This document shows positions 55,087-63,484 of a stretch of DNA of 64,000 nucleotides, one piece after another. Below the pieces are notes generated by a model. It saw only the letters and a program-made list of their open reading frames with translations, was not told the origin of the DNA and made no database searches. The DNA is from Paenibacillus riograndensis SBR5. Its GTDB lineage: Bacteria; Bacillota; Bacilli; Paenibacillales; Paenibacillaceae. The stretch covers positions 4,199,187 through 4,263,186 of the forward strand of contig NZ_LN831776.1 in NCBI RefSeq assembly GCF_000981585.1, written 5' to 3'. Position 1 is the stretch's first letter; each line of letters starts with the position of its first letter. The translations under genes and the position numbers were made by a program.

Positions 55087-55649
55087 TGACTGAGAGCCTC
55101 CTGTTCGATGCAAGCTTTGAGTGTTTCCCGCAGTCCTTTTATCAGATGGAAATAGGGACTTTCATGTTTGTTCAGTGCCTGAAGCAAATGATACGTGCCG
55201 TCTTCAAAAATGGCGGTCAGCATCCGGAAATTCTCCGGCGCAGCCGGGTCGTTCAGCCACTCCGCAGCATACAGGAATTCACACATAAGCGGCAGGTAAT
55301 CCGGAAGCTCGCCTTCAGGCATTTCAAGACCGTACATTTCATACAGGATTTTCAGTTTGGCCAGGATTTGTCCGCGCTCTTTGGCATCCTCAAACTTAAA
55401 ATAGGTCATATAAAGGGCGCAGTCCCGCTGAAAATCAAAGGTTGCGGCATAGTTCTCCTGAATCTCATCCAAGCTGAAGGTCTGCATGAGCGACCAATAA
55501 GCATGCACATGAGGGTAAGCCGGATGTCCGGCTTCAAATGCCTCTTCCAGAAAGGCCGGATGAAAATCCAGCTTTTCCGGATACATCAGCTGCGGGGCAA
55601 AATATCCGAAGGATTGCTTGAAATTATGGAGCTTGCTTAGATCAATCAC
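55083..55649 (-). CDS. narJ: Nitrate reductase chaperone NarJ
   Basis: A 188-residue all-helical TorD/NarJ-family chaperone (YPEKLDFHPAFLEEAFE, AYWSLMQTFSLDEIQENYAA, MYGLEMPEGELPDYLPLMCE). It inserts the molybdenum cofactor into NarG and is not part of the final enzyme. The start is GTG at 55649, overlapping the narH stop by eight bases. Good SD GGGGGGATC upstream. Confidence 0.93.
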   Translation of the reverse strand: MIDLSKLHNFKQSFGYFAPQLMYPEKLDFHPAFLEEAFEAGHPAYPHVHAYWSLMQTFSLDEIQENYAATFDFQRDCALYMTYFKFEDAKERGQILAKLKILYEMYGLEMPEGELPDYLPLMCEFLYAAEWLNDPAAPENFRMLTAIFEDGTYHLLQALNKHESPYFHLIKGLRETLKACIEQEALSQ

Positions 55650-57219
55650 GCCAGATCCCCCCGTAGAAATTCTCTTCGTAAATCTCTTTAGCGGTCTTCG
55701 TGTCTCCGCCGGCAGAGCTTGCCGGTCCGCAGCCGGAGCAGCCGGAGCCGAAACCGGAACCCATGTCCCCCATCCGGTTGCCGTATCCGGCGGAGCCTTG
55801 GGCGCGGTAAGGATTCATGGTCTGTTCCTTATGCGAGGTCGGAATCACGAAACGGTCCTCATATTTGGCAATGGCCAGCAGCCGGTACATCTCCTCAGTC
55901 TGGTGTGCCGTCATGCCAACCCGGTCAAGACGGGAAAGATCAAAAGGCTGATCTGCTGATTTCGCCCGCATATAGGAACGCATCATCGCCATCCGCTGCA
56001 GGGCTTCTTTTACAGTCTGCGTATCGCCTGAGGTCAGCATATTGGCTAAATACTGAATCGGTGTCCGCATTTCTTCAACGGCCGGGAAGATCATATCCGG
56101 GTTCTTCAGAGAATCCTTGCCTTCAAAATAGTTCATAATCGGGCTGAGCGGCGGCACATACCAGACCATCGGCAGTGTCCGGTATTCCGGGTGCAGCGGG
56201 AACGCCAGCTTATGCTCAATCGCAAGCTTGTAGACCGGTGAATTCTGTGCCGCTTCCAGCCAGTCTTCTGAAATGCCGTCTTTTCTGGCCTGAGCGATGA
56301 CTTCAGGATCATGGGGATTCATAAACAGATCACATTGTGCTTGATACAAATCCTTAACGTCCGGTGTTGAAGCGGCATCAAGCACCTTGTCTGCGTCATA
56401 CAGCAGCACACCCAGATACCGGATACGTCCTGTACAAGTCTCAGAGCAGACGGTTGGCAGCCCGGCTTCCACGCGGGGGAAACAGAAGGTGCATTTTTCC
56501 GCTTTGTTGGTCTGCCAGTTGAAGTACACTTTTTTGTAAGGACAGCCCGTCATGCAATATCTCCAGCCCCGGCAAGCCTCCTGGTCTACGAGGACAATGC
56601 CGTCCTCCTCCCGCTTGTACATCGCTCCCGAGGGACAGGAAGCAACACAGCTCGGATTCAGGCAATGTTCACAGAGACGGGGCAGATACATCATAAACGA
56701 CTGCTCGAAGTTGAATTTGATTTCCTCTTCGATCTTCTGGATGTTCGGATCAAGGGGTCCCGTTACATGTGCGCCGGCCAAATCATCCTCCCAGTTCGGC
56801 CCCCATTCCAGATCCATTTTCTCTCCGGTTACTGCCGAATGAGCGCGGGCCACCGGGGAATGTTTTTGTTCCCCGGCTTCGGTCAAATGCTCATAATTAT
56901 AAGTCCACGGCTCGTAATAATCCTTCATTTCCGGCATGTCAGGGTTATAAAAAATCTTCCCGAGCGCTACCTTGGACAGCTTGTTGCCGGACTTCAGCTC
57001 AAGCTTGCCTTTGCGGAGCTGCCAGCCCCCTTTGTACAGCTCCTGGTCTTCCCAGCGCTTCGGATATCCGATGCCGGGTTTCGTTTCTACGTTGTTGAAC
57101 CACATGTATTCCGCGCCTTTGCGGTTCGTCCAGGTCGTTTTGCAGGTAACACTGCAGGTATGACAGCCTATGCACTTATCCAGATTCATCACCATTGCCA
57201 CTTGAGCTTTAATCTTCAA
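55642..57219 (-). CDS. narH: Respiratory nitrate reductase beta subunit NarH
   Basis: A 525-residue iron-sulfur protein with four Cys clusters: CIGCHTCSVTCKTTW, CEHCLNPSCVASCPSGAMY, CRGWRYCMTGCPYKKV and CTFCFPRVEAGLPTVCSETC. The Trp in CRGWRYC marks the [3Fe-4S] site. It relays electrons from NarI to NarG. A Gly/Ser-rich tail (about 470-510) contains a Cys pair, GSGCSGCG, not needed for the known clusters. The start is TTG at 57219, inside the end of narG, nine bases after AAGGAGG. Confidence 0.96.
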   Translation of the reverse strand: MKIKAQVAMVMNLDKCIGCHTCSVTCKTTWTNRKGAEYMWFNNVETKPGIGYPKRWEDQELYKGGWQLRKGKLELKSGNKLSKVALGKIFYNPDMPEMKDYYEPWTYNYEHLTEAGEQKHSPVARAHSAVTGEKMDLEWGPNWEDDLAGAHVTGPLDPNIQKIEEEIKFNFEQSFMMYLPRLCEHCLNPSCVASCPSGAMYKREEDGIVLVDQEACRGWRYCMTGCPYKKVYFNWQTNKAEKCTFCFPRVEAGLPTVCSETCTGRIRYLGVLLYDADKVLDAASTPDVKDLYQAQCDLFMNPHDPEVIAQARKDGISEDWLEAAQNSPVYKLAIEHKLAFPLHPEYRTLPMVWYVPPLSPIMNYFEGKDSLKNPDMIFPAVEEMRTPIQYLANMLTSGDTQTVKEALQRMAMMRSYMRAKSADQPFDLSRLDRVGMTAHQTEEMYRLLAIAKYEDRFVIPTSHKEQTMNPYRAQGSAGYGNRMGDMGSGFGSGCSGCGPASSAGGDTKTAKEIYEENFYGGIWRD

Positions 57220-60200
57220 GCCAGTTGACCTCCTTCTTTAATCGCACGGCTACGTAAACATCACGCTGGTTGCCGATAGGACCGTAGTAGTTAAAACCAT
57301 AGCTGAGCTGTGCATAACCGCCGACCATCTGGGTAGGCTTCAGATGAATCCGGGTGGGTGCATTATGACTGCCTCCGCGGGTATCTGTAATCTCGGAGCC
57401 AGGCACTTGGATATGCTTGTCTTGCGCATGGTACATGAACATAGTGCCTCTTGGCATCCGGTGGCTGACGACAGCGCGGGCCGTAACCACGCCGTTGCGG
57501 TTATAGACCTCCAGCCAGTCGTTATCTGAGATGCCGTGCTGCTCCGCGTCCTCGTTGTTGATCCACACGGTTGGGCCGCCGCGGAACAAGGTCAGCATAT
57601 GCTGGTTATCCTGGTAGGTCGAGTGGATATTCCACTTGCCATGCGGCGTTAAATACCGCAGCACCAGCGCATCCTGACCGCCTTTCACTTCCCTGTCGCG
57701 CGGACCGAAAACCATTGGCGGCAAGGTAGGTTTATAGACCGGCAACGCCTCGCCAAACTGCTGGAAGATCTCGTGGTCAATGTAGAAATGCTGCCTTCCC
57801 GTCAGGGTACGGAACGGGACCAGCCGTTCAATATTGGTTGTAAACGGTGAATAACGGCGGCCTTGTTTATTGGAACCGCTGAACACCGGAGTCGGAATCA
57901 CTTCCCGGGGCTGTGCCGTGATGCTCTGGAACGTAATTTTCTCTGCTGCCCGGTCCGCTGAGATATCCCTCAGCACAACACCGGAATCCTTCTCTGCCTG
58001 CTCGTAAGCTTTCTGTGACACACGGCCGTTGGTTGCTGATGACAGATGAAGTATGGTATCAGCCACCTGGCGGGCAGTTTGGATTTTGGGAAGCCCGTTT
58101 TTGATGGATTCATCATAAAAGACCCCGTTGAGCCGCTTGAGCTCTTCGTATTCTTCAGCCACAGAGAAGCTGATGCCATGAGCGCCCGCCTTGCCAACGA
58201 CCAGATTGGGTCCAAGGGAGATGTATTTATCGTGGATCTTGGTGTAATCCCGCTCAACAATGCTCAGGTTCGGCATCGTTTTGCCGGGAACAGCTTCCAC
58301 TTCCCCTTTGGCCCAATCTTTGACCAGCCCCATCGGCTGGGAGATCTCACTGATCGAATCATGTGCAAGCGGGGAAGCGACAAGATCCTTGTAGACTCCC
58401 GGCAGCTCTGATTTCGCCATTTCCGAGAAAACCTCCGCCAGCTGGCGGTAGATATCCCAATCCGAACGGGATTCCCACAGCGGGTTCACCGCAGGATTAA
58501 ACGGATGCACAAATGGATGCATATCTGTGGAGGACAGATCCGTCTTTTCATACCAGGTCGCAGCCGGGAGTACGATGTCCGCATACAGCGGAGTAGTTGT
58601 CATCCGGAAATCCAGCGCAACCATGAGGTCGAGCTTGCCTTCCACATCCTCCCGCCAGACGATTTCTTCGGGCTTCTGCTCTTCATTCGGCTGGGCAAGG
58701 AGCCCGTCGGATGCGCCCAGCAGATGCTTCATGAAATACTCCTGTCCTTTGGCGGAGCTGGAAATCAGATTGGAGCGCCAAATAAACAGTGAGCGCGGAA
58801 AGTTCTCAGGTGCTCCGGGGTCTTCCACCGCAAAACGCGTCTTTCTTGATTTGATCTCCTCCAGCGAATGGGCAATGATGTCTGCATTCGACTTCTTGCC
58901 CTGTTGTGCAGCTTCTTCCGCGAACAGGAGACTGTTCTTGTTGAACTGCGGGAAGGAAGGCAGCCAGCCTAGCCTTGCAGCAAGCACATTGTAGTCAGCC
59001 GGGTGCTGGTAAGCTACCTCTCCTGCTGTCGGCGACTTCAGCGAATCGGTACCGCTCTCCTCATAGCGCCACTGTTCCGTTGCGAAATAGAAGAATGACG
59101 TGGCATTCTGCTGCCGTGCCGGCCCTTGCCAGTCCTTAGCAAATGCGATGGTAGACCAGCCTTCAATAGGGCGGCATTTCTCTTGTCCGACATAATGCGC
59201 CCAGCCGCCTCCGTTCACCCCCTGGGATGCCGTCAGTACAACAAGGTTCAGGATCGAGCGGTAGATGGTATCGCTATTGAACCAGTGATTAATTCCGGCA
59301 CCCATAATAATCATGGAGCGTCCGCCGGTATCGAGGGAATTCTGGGCAAATTCACGGGCAATCTGGACCACTACGCTGGATTTCACACTTGTAATCTTTT
59401 CCTGCCAGGCAGGGGTATAATGGGAGCTGCTGTCGTCGTATCCCTTGGCATTCCAGGGACTTTCCGTTCTGGCAATGCCGTATTGGCTCAGCATCAAGTC
59501 ATACACCGTTGCGGCGTATCGTTCCGTACCATCGGCCAGCCGTATTTTCATCGCCGGGATGATACGTTTGAACGTTCCGTTCCCCGCCTGATCAAAATAA
59601 GGGAAGACGATTTCTTCCCACTGCCCGCCAAGGCTTTCTACAGAAAGTGCCGGATCAATCTTCGTCCCGTCTTCCTGTTCGAGAATAAGGTTCCATTTCT
59701 TGTCCGTTTCCCAGCGCTGCCCCATCGTTCCGTTAGGCACTATCAGCTCACCGGATACCGTGTCATAAATCACCGGTTTCCAGTCTGCATGCGGAGAGGC
59801 TTCGCCAAGATCGCTTGCCCGCAGGAACCGGCCGCCCTTTAGGCTGGACTCATGCGGGTCCAGCAGGATGATAAACGGCATGTCCGTAAACTGCTTGGCA
59901 TAATTAATGAACATGGGTTCTTCACGCTCATTGTAGAACTCCTTCAGAATTACATGTGTCATCGCTTGCGCCAAGGCGGCATCCGTTCCGGGATTCGGGG
60001 CGAGCCAGTTGTCAGCGAATTTGACATTTTCGGCCAAATCCGGCGCCACCGACACCACTTTGGTTCCTTTATAGCGCACTTCGGTCATAAAGTGGGCATC
60101 CGGTGTACGGGTAAGCGGCACATTGGAGCCCCACATCATCAGATAGCCGGCATTATACCAGTCGGAGGATTCAGGAACATCCGTCTGCTCGCCCCAAATC

Positions 60201-60883
60201 TGCGGTGAAGCCGGAGGCAGATCCGCATACCAGTCGTAGAAGCTGAGCATCTGCCCGCCAAGCAGCGAGATGAACCGCGCACCCGAAGCATAGCTGACCA
60301 TGGACATGGCCGGAATCGGAGTGAAGCCTGCAATCCGGTCCGGCCCGTATTTGCGGATCGTATAGATCAGCTGGGCTGAGATCAGACGGAGCGCATCCTC
60401 CCAGGCTACACGGATATGGCCGCCTTTGCCGCGGGCTTTTTTGTAGGAACCGGCTTTCGCGGGGTCTTCCACGATGCTTGCCCATGCATCCACAGGATTA
60501 TCATGCTCAAGTAATGCAGCCTTCCAGAGCCGCCACAGCTTCCCTCTCATGTAGGGATATTTCACCCGGAGCGGGCTGTATTCGTACCAGGAAAAGGTCG
60601 CCCCTCTGGGACAGCCCCTGGGTTCAAACTCCGGCATATCGGGTCCGCAGGACGGGTAGTCAATCTGCTGGTTCTCCCAGGTGATGATCCCGTTCTTCAC
60701 AAAAACCTTCCAGCTGCAGGAACCTGTACAGTTGACCCCGTGTGTAGTGCGGACTACCTTATCATGGGACCAGCGCTGGCGGTACATATCTTCCCAATCC
60801 CTGTTTTTTTCCTCCAGAATGGACCAGTTCCCGGAATAACTTTCGACCGGTTTAAAAAAGTTAAGACCGTATTTTTTCTTCAT
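57209..60883 (-). CDS. narG: Respiratory nitrate reductase alpha subunit NarG
   Basis: A 1224-residue molybdopterin enzyme. The N-terminal [4Fe-4S] FS0 motif is THGVNCTGSCSWKVFVKNG. The conserved Mo-pterin segments include YPSCGPDMPEFEPRGCPRGA, and a Mo-ligating Asp is expected near YNAGYLMMWGSNVPLTRTPD. Length matches NarG (about 1220-1230). It reduces nitrate to nitrite in the cytoplasm. There is no twin-arginine signal, as expected. AAAGGAG lies about nine bases before the ATG. First gene of narGHJI-nreABC; a likely NreC-controlled promoter lies at 60955-60998. Confidence 0.97.
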   Translation of the reverse strand: MKKKYGLNFFKPVESYSGNWSILEEKNRDWEDMYRQRWSHDKVVRTTHGVNCTGSCSWKVFVKNGIITWENQQIDYPSCGPDMPEFEPRGCPRGATFSWYEYSPLRVKYPYMRGKLWRLWKAALLEHDNPVDAWASIVEDPAKAGSYKKARGKGGHIRVAWEDALRLISAQLIYTIRKYGPDRIAGFTPIPAMSMVSYASGARFISLLGGQMLSFYDWYADLPPASPQIWGEQTDVPESSDWYNAGYLMMWGSNVPLTRTPDAHFMTEVRYKGTKVVSVAPDLAENVKFADNWLAPNPGTDAALAQAMTHVILKEFYNEREEPMFINYAKQFTDMPFIILLDPHESSLKGGRFLRASDLGEASPHADWKPVIYDTVSGELIVPNGTMGQRWETDKKWNLILEQEDGTKIDPALSVESLGGQWEEIVFPYFDQAGNGTFKRIIPAMKIRLADGTERYAATVYDLMLSQYGIARTESPWNAKGYDDSSSHYTPAWQEKITSVKSSVVVQIAREFAQNSLDTGGRSMIIMGAGINHWFNSDTIYRSILNLVVLTASQGVNGGGWAHYVGQEKCRPIEGWSTIAFAKDWQGPARQQNATSFFYFATEQWRYEESGTDSLKSPTAGEVAYQHPADYNVLAARLGWLPSFPQFNKNSLLFAEEAAQQGKKSNADIIAHSLEEIKSRKTRFAVEDPGAPENFPRSLFIWRSNLISSSAKGQEYFMKHLLGASDGLLAQPNEEQKPEEIVWREDVEGKLDLMVALDFRMTTTPLYADIVLPAATWYEKTDLSSTDMHPFVHPFNPAVNPLWESRSDWDIYRQLAEVFSEMAKSELPGVYKDLVASPLAHDSISEISQPMGLVKDWAKGEVEAVPGKTMPNLSIVERDYTKIHDKYISLGPNLVVGKAGAHGISFSVAEEYEELKRLNGVFYDESIKNGLPKIQTARQVADTILHLSSATNGRVSQKAYEQAEKDSGVVLRDISADRAAEKITFQSITAQPREVIPTPVFSGSNKQGRRYSPFTTNIERLVPFRTLTGRQHFYIDHEIFQQFGEALPVYKPTLPPMVFGPRDREVKGGQDALVLRYLTPHGKWNIHSTYQDNQHMLTLFRGGPTVWINNEDAEQHGISDNDWLEVYNRNGVVTARAVVSHRMPRGTMFMYHAQDKHIQVPGSEITDTRGGSHNAPTRIHLKPTQMVGGYAQLSYGFNYYGPIGNQRDVYVAVRLKKEVNWLED

Positions 60884-60954
60884 TGCTTACGAACACTCCT
60901 TTGCAGAATGAAGGACATGGAAGAGTCACACTCACTTTTCATTTGAATAATTTC

Positions 60955-60998
60955 ATTATGGAGGTCCGGGGCATGAGTTCCCATTAGGGAATGTCCTA
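60955..60998 (-). promoter_or_regulatory. narG promoter with NreC-like palindrome
   Basis: CATAAT (minus strand, 60960-60955) is the best -10. TAGGG-AATG-TCCTA (60985-60998) matches the NreC consensus TAGGG-N4-CCCTA at nine of ten, and TTCCC-ATTA-GGGAA (60978-60991) overlaps it. The first is centred 34 bases upstream of the -10 centre. A perfect TCCCGCGGGA lies at 61002-61011. Confidence 0.6.
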
Positions 60999-61104
60999 TA
61001 GTCCCGCGGGAAATCCCTTGATTCCGCCAAAAGCAAAAAAGCCCGCCTCTTCAAGAGGTGAGCTTCTCGCATGTTATCGTCAGAAAGGATATCCGCTAAG
61101 CCGT

Positions 61105-61187
61105 TAGGGAGTTCCCTCTTTTTGCACGGGGGATGTCCTAACCGGAATTTTCACTGCTTTTCTATATGCTATACTGAATATATTCAG
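61105..61187 (+). promoter_or_regulatory. Hemerythrin gene promoter with NreC-like and palindromic sites
   Basis: TAGGG-AGTT-CCCTC (61105-61118) and CGGGG-GATG-TCCTA (61127-61140) resemble NreC sites. TGCTATACT gives an extended -10 (TATACT 61170-61175). CTGAATATATTCAG (61174-61187) is a perfect 14-bp palindrome at the start point. Confidence 0.5.
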
Positions 61188-61209
61188 AAAAAATTGGGGA
61201 GGATGAACA

Positions 61210-61635
61210 ATGACAGGACCCTCATTACGCCAGCTGAACGCCCATCATGCGATTCATCAAGGCGGGCTGTCCGGAGCAGTTGCCAAGACGGAAGAAGTTG
61301 AGAACCTGCTGGAGATTCACGAATTAGAGGTCGCGCGCCAAGCGGCTGATCACCTCGTCGAGTACTGGGAAACCAGGATACTCAGCCACGCGGAAGCAGA
61401 GGAAGAAGGATTCTACCCGGAGATGGCAGCTAATCACCCGAGCCTGCAGGATGCTGTAACGAAGCTAACCCGTGATCATGAGCTGCTTCGCACAATCGTT
61501 GCGGATATCAAAAGTATGCTTAATGAAGACGGCCTTACACCGGAGGTTATTCAGCAGTTTCATGCCCTTTTAGTGGTGAACGCTATTCATAGCCGGGATG
61601 AGGAAAGGCTGCTGCTGGAGGAGCCGTCAGTATAA
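61210..61635 (+). CDS. Hemerythrin-domain (HHE) protein
   Basis: A 141-residue four-helix protein. Probable di-iron ligands are the His residues in NAHHAIHQGG, HLVEYWETRILSHAEAEEEG (His and Glu), TRDHELLR and the final IHSRDEERLL. Hemerythrin-like proteins bind oxygen or NO, or deliver iron for cluster repair. Placement next to nsrR, hmp and nar suggests a role in NO or oxygen handling. GGGGAGG lies eight bases before the ATG. Its 3' end overlaps the convergent nsrR gene by 49 bases. Confidence 0.87.
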   Translation: MTGPSLRQLNAHHAIHQGGLSGAVAKTEEVENLLEIHELEVARQAADHLVEYWETRILSHAEAEEEGFYPEMAANHPSLQDAVTKLTRDHELLRTIVADIKSMLNEDGLTPEVIQQFHALLVVNAIHSRDEERLLLEEPSV

Positions 61636-62081
61636 TCGTTACTTGATTCTCTTTGAAAAATAGCCTGCAGATCATGCTTATTCAGCAATAAATCCTGTAA
61701 CGTATATTCACTGAGCACCTGCAAATAAGCAGCCAATGCTCTGCCAAGCACTCCCTTTAATCCGCACGCCGGAGAGATCGGACAGTTGTTGCCGGAAGGG
61801 TCAAAGCATTCTACCAGATGAAAATCATCTTCCATCCGGCGCACAACTTCTCCAATGTTAATCAGCTCAGGCGCCTTGGCCAGCCGGATTCCCCCTCCTC
61901 TGCCTCTTACCGTTTCAATATACCCTGCTTGCCCAAGTTCATGGGATACCTTCATCAAATGATTTTTGGAGATATGATAGGCGTTTGAAATGTCTTGTAT
62001 GGTTGACAGCTCACTCTGCTCCTTCGTCCCGAGATACATGAGGACCCGCAAAGAGAAATCTGTGTACAGGGTTAGTCTCAT
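61587..62081 (-). CDS. nsrR: NO-sensing Rrf2 repressor NsrR
   Basis: A 164-residue Rrf2-family repressor. The winged HTH (about 1-70) opens MRLTLYTDFSLRVLMYLGTK. Three Cys ligands, Cys92, Cys100 and Cys106 (ECFDPSGNNCPISPAC), have the same numbering and spacing as Bacillus subtilis NsrR and bind an NO-sensitive [4Fe-4S] cluster. The last 19 residues are a Ser-rich tail encoded over the convergent hemerythrin gene. I choose the ATG at 62079-62081 by homology. It probably represses hmp, divergently transcribed. Confidence 0.93.
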   Translation of the reverse strand: MRLTLYTDFSLRVLMYLGTKEQSELSTIQDISNAYHISKNHLMKVSHELGQAGYIETVRGRGGGIRLAKAPELINIGEVVRRMEDDFHLVECFDPSGNNCPISPACGLKGVLGRALAAYLQVLSEYTLQDLLLNKHDLQAIFQRESSNDYTDGSSSSSLSSSRL

Positions 62082-62160
62082 TCGATTCACCATCCCTTGA
62101 TTGCAGTATGTGATCTTTGTTACAAATGATACCATAAAAATTGTCGATTTTGTTAAAGTG

Positions 62161-62175
62161 GTATTTTAAATATAT
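62161..62175. promoter_or_regulatory. NsrR-box-like palindrome upstream of hmp
   Basis: GTATTTTAAATATAT matches the AT-rich core (TATTTTAAATA) of Bacillus NsrR sites and lies between nsrR and hmp. A further AT-rich stretch with TATATATTAAAT follows at 62194. Confidence 0.6.
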
Positions 62176-62232
62176 CTTTTAACTATAAAAGAGTATATAT
62201 TAAATTTGTAATAATGAGAGGAGTGAACGGTT

Positions 62233-63414
62233 ATCTTATCCAAACAAACACGCGATATTGTCAAATCCACAGCCCCTGTATTAGCGGAACACGGCACAGC
62301 CATTACATCGGTGTTCTACCGGAACCTGTTTGCGGCCCATCCAGAACTTCTGAATGTATTTAATCATGCCAATCAGGCCCAAGGCCGGCAGCAGGCAGCA
62401 CTCGCGAATGCGGTGTATGCCGCAGCAGTTCACATTGACAACCTGGAAAATATTTTGCCGGCGGTTGTTCAGATCGCCCACAAGCATGTCAGCCTTGGCA
62501 TTAAGCCGGAGCAGTATCCGATTGTCGGCGAGTTTTTGCTGAAAGCCATCAAGGAAGTGCTAGGCGACGCAGCAACGGACGACATCCTGAAGGCCTGGGA
62601 AGAAGCCTATGGCGTGATTGCCGATGCCTTCATCGGTGTTGAAGCGCAAATGTATAAGGAAGCCCGGGAGCAGGAAAACGGCTGGAACTTCTTCAAACCG
62701 TTTACGGTTGTCCGCAAGGAACAGGAAAGCGAAAGTATTACATCCTTCTATCTGAAACCGGCAGACGGTTCCGGCGTACCGGCGTTCAAGCCGGGGCAGT
62801 ATATCTCTGTGCGTGTTCTGATTCCGGGTGAACAATACACCATGATCCGCCAGTACAGCCTGTCCCAGGCGTCAAAGCCGGATGAGTTCCGCATCTCCGT
62901 AAAGCGGGAAGCCGACAATGATCCAAATGGTGTAGTCTCTGTCTACCTTCACACACAGGTGAACGAAGGGGATACGGTGGAAGTAAGCCCGCCTGCCGGT
63001 GAATTCCTGCTGGATACGGCCAAAACCACACCTGTCGCGTTTATTTCGGGCGGTGTAGGAATCACGCCGATGATGAGCATGCTCGAAACGGTGGCCGTGT
63101 CCACACCGGACCGTCCTACGGTTTTCCTGCACGCTGCGCGCAATGAATCGCTTGCCGCTTTTGGTGAGGATATTGAAAAACATGCTTTGAACATGAGCAA
63201 CATTCAATATAAAACCTATTTCTCGGACGGCCCCGATGGTCAAATCACCCGTGAAGCACTAGAAGCGTATGTTGATCCTACAGGCGATGCCTATGTGTGC
63301 GGACCGGTTCCCTTCATGGAAGCTATGATCCGCAACCTCCTGGCGATGGGGATGAAAGAAGAACAAATTCATTATGAGTTTTTTGGTCCGGCCCTGCAAT
63401 TAGAACATGCGTAG
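62233..63414 (+). CDS. hmp: Flavohemoprotein Hmp (NO dioxygenase), apparent AUC start
   Basis: A 393-residue protein if started at 62233. Globin domain (1-140): Tyr B10 in FYRNLF, proximal His in IAHKHVSLGI. FAD domain (about 150-260; RQYSLSQ). NAD domain (about 265-393; SGGVGITPMMSML, YVCGPVPFM). It oxidises NO to nitrate. Homologues begin MLxxKT..IVKSTAPVL; here the Met position is ATC, nine bases after GAGGAG, and no ATG, GTG or TTG exists in frame between a TGA at 62224 and the GTG at 62311. Starting at that GTG would remove helix A and part of B. A non-standard start or a sequence error is possible. Confidence 0.9.
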   Translation: MLSKQTRDIVKSTAPVLAEHGTAITSVFYRNLFAAHPELLNVFNHANQAQGRQQAALANAVYAAAVHIDNLENILPAVVQIAHKHVSLGIKPEQYPIVGEFLLKAIKEVLGDAATDDILKAWEEAYGVIADAFIGVEAQMYKEAREQENGWNFFKPFTVVRKEQESESITSFYLKPADGSGVPAFKPGQYISVRVLIPGEQYTMIRQYSLSQASKPDEFRISVKREADNDPNGVVSVYLHTQVNEGDTVEVSPPAGEFLLDTAKTTPVAFISGGVGITPMMSMLETVAVSTPDRPTVFLHAARNESLAAFGEDIEKHALNMSNIQYKTYFSDGPDGQITREALEAYVDPTGDAYVCGPVPFMEAMIRNLLAMGMKEEQIHYEFFGPALQLEHA

Positions 63415-63431
63415 TTACACGATAACACAAA

Positions 63432-63473
63432 ACGGGTACACTGTCCGGTGATGGACGGTGTACCCGTTTTTTT
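63432..63473. terminator. Strong terminator after hmp
   Basis: ACGGGTACACTGTCC pairs with GGACGGTGTACCCGT and is followed by T7. It lies between the convergent hmp and Crp/Fnr genes. Confidence 0.92.
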
Positions 63474-63484
63474 AGGATTACAGT

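Larger units (their letters stand above)
60884..61209. other. Divergent control region between narG and the hemerythrin gene
   Basis: 326 bases without a gene. It holds the narG promoter, a hairpin GCCCGCCTCTT/AAGAGGTGAGC (61041-61063) that ends in T6 on the minus strand, two further NreC-like palindromes and the hemerythrin promoter. Confidence 0.8.
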
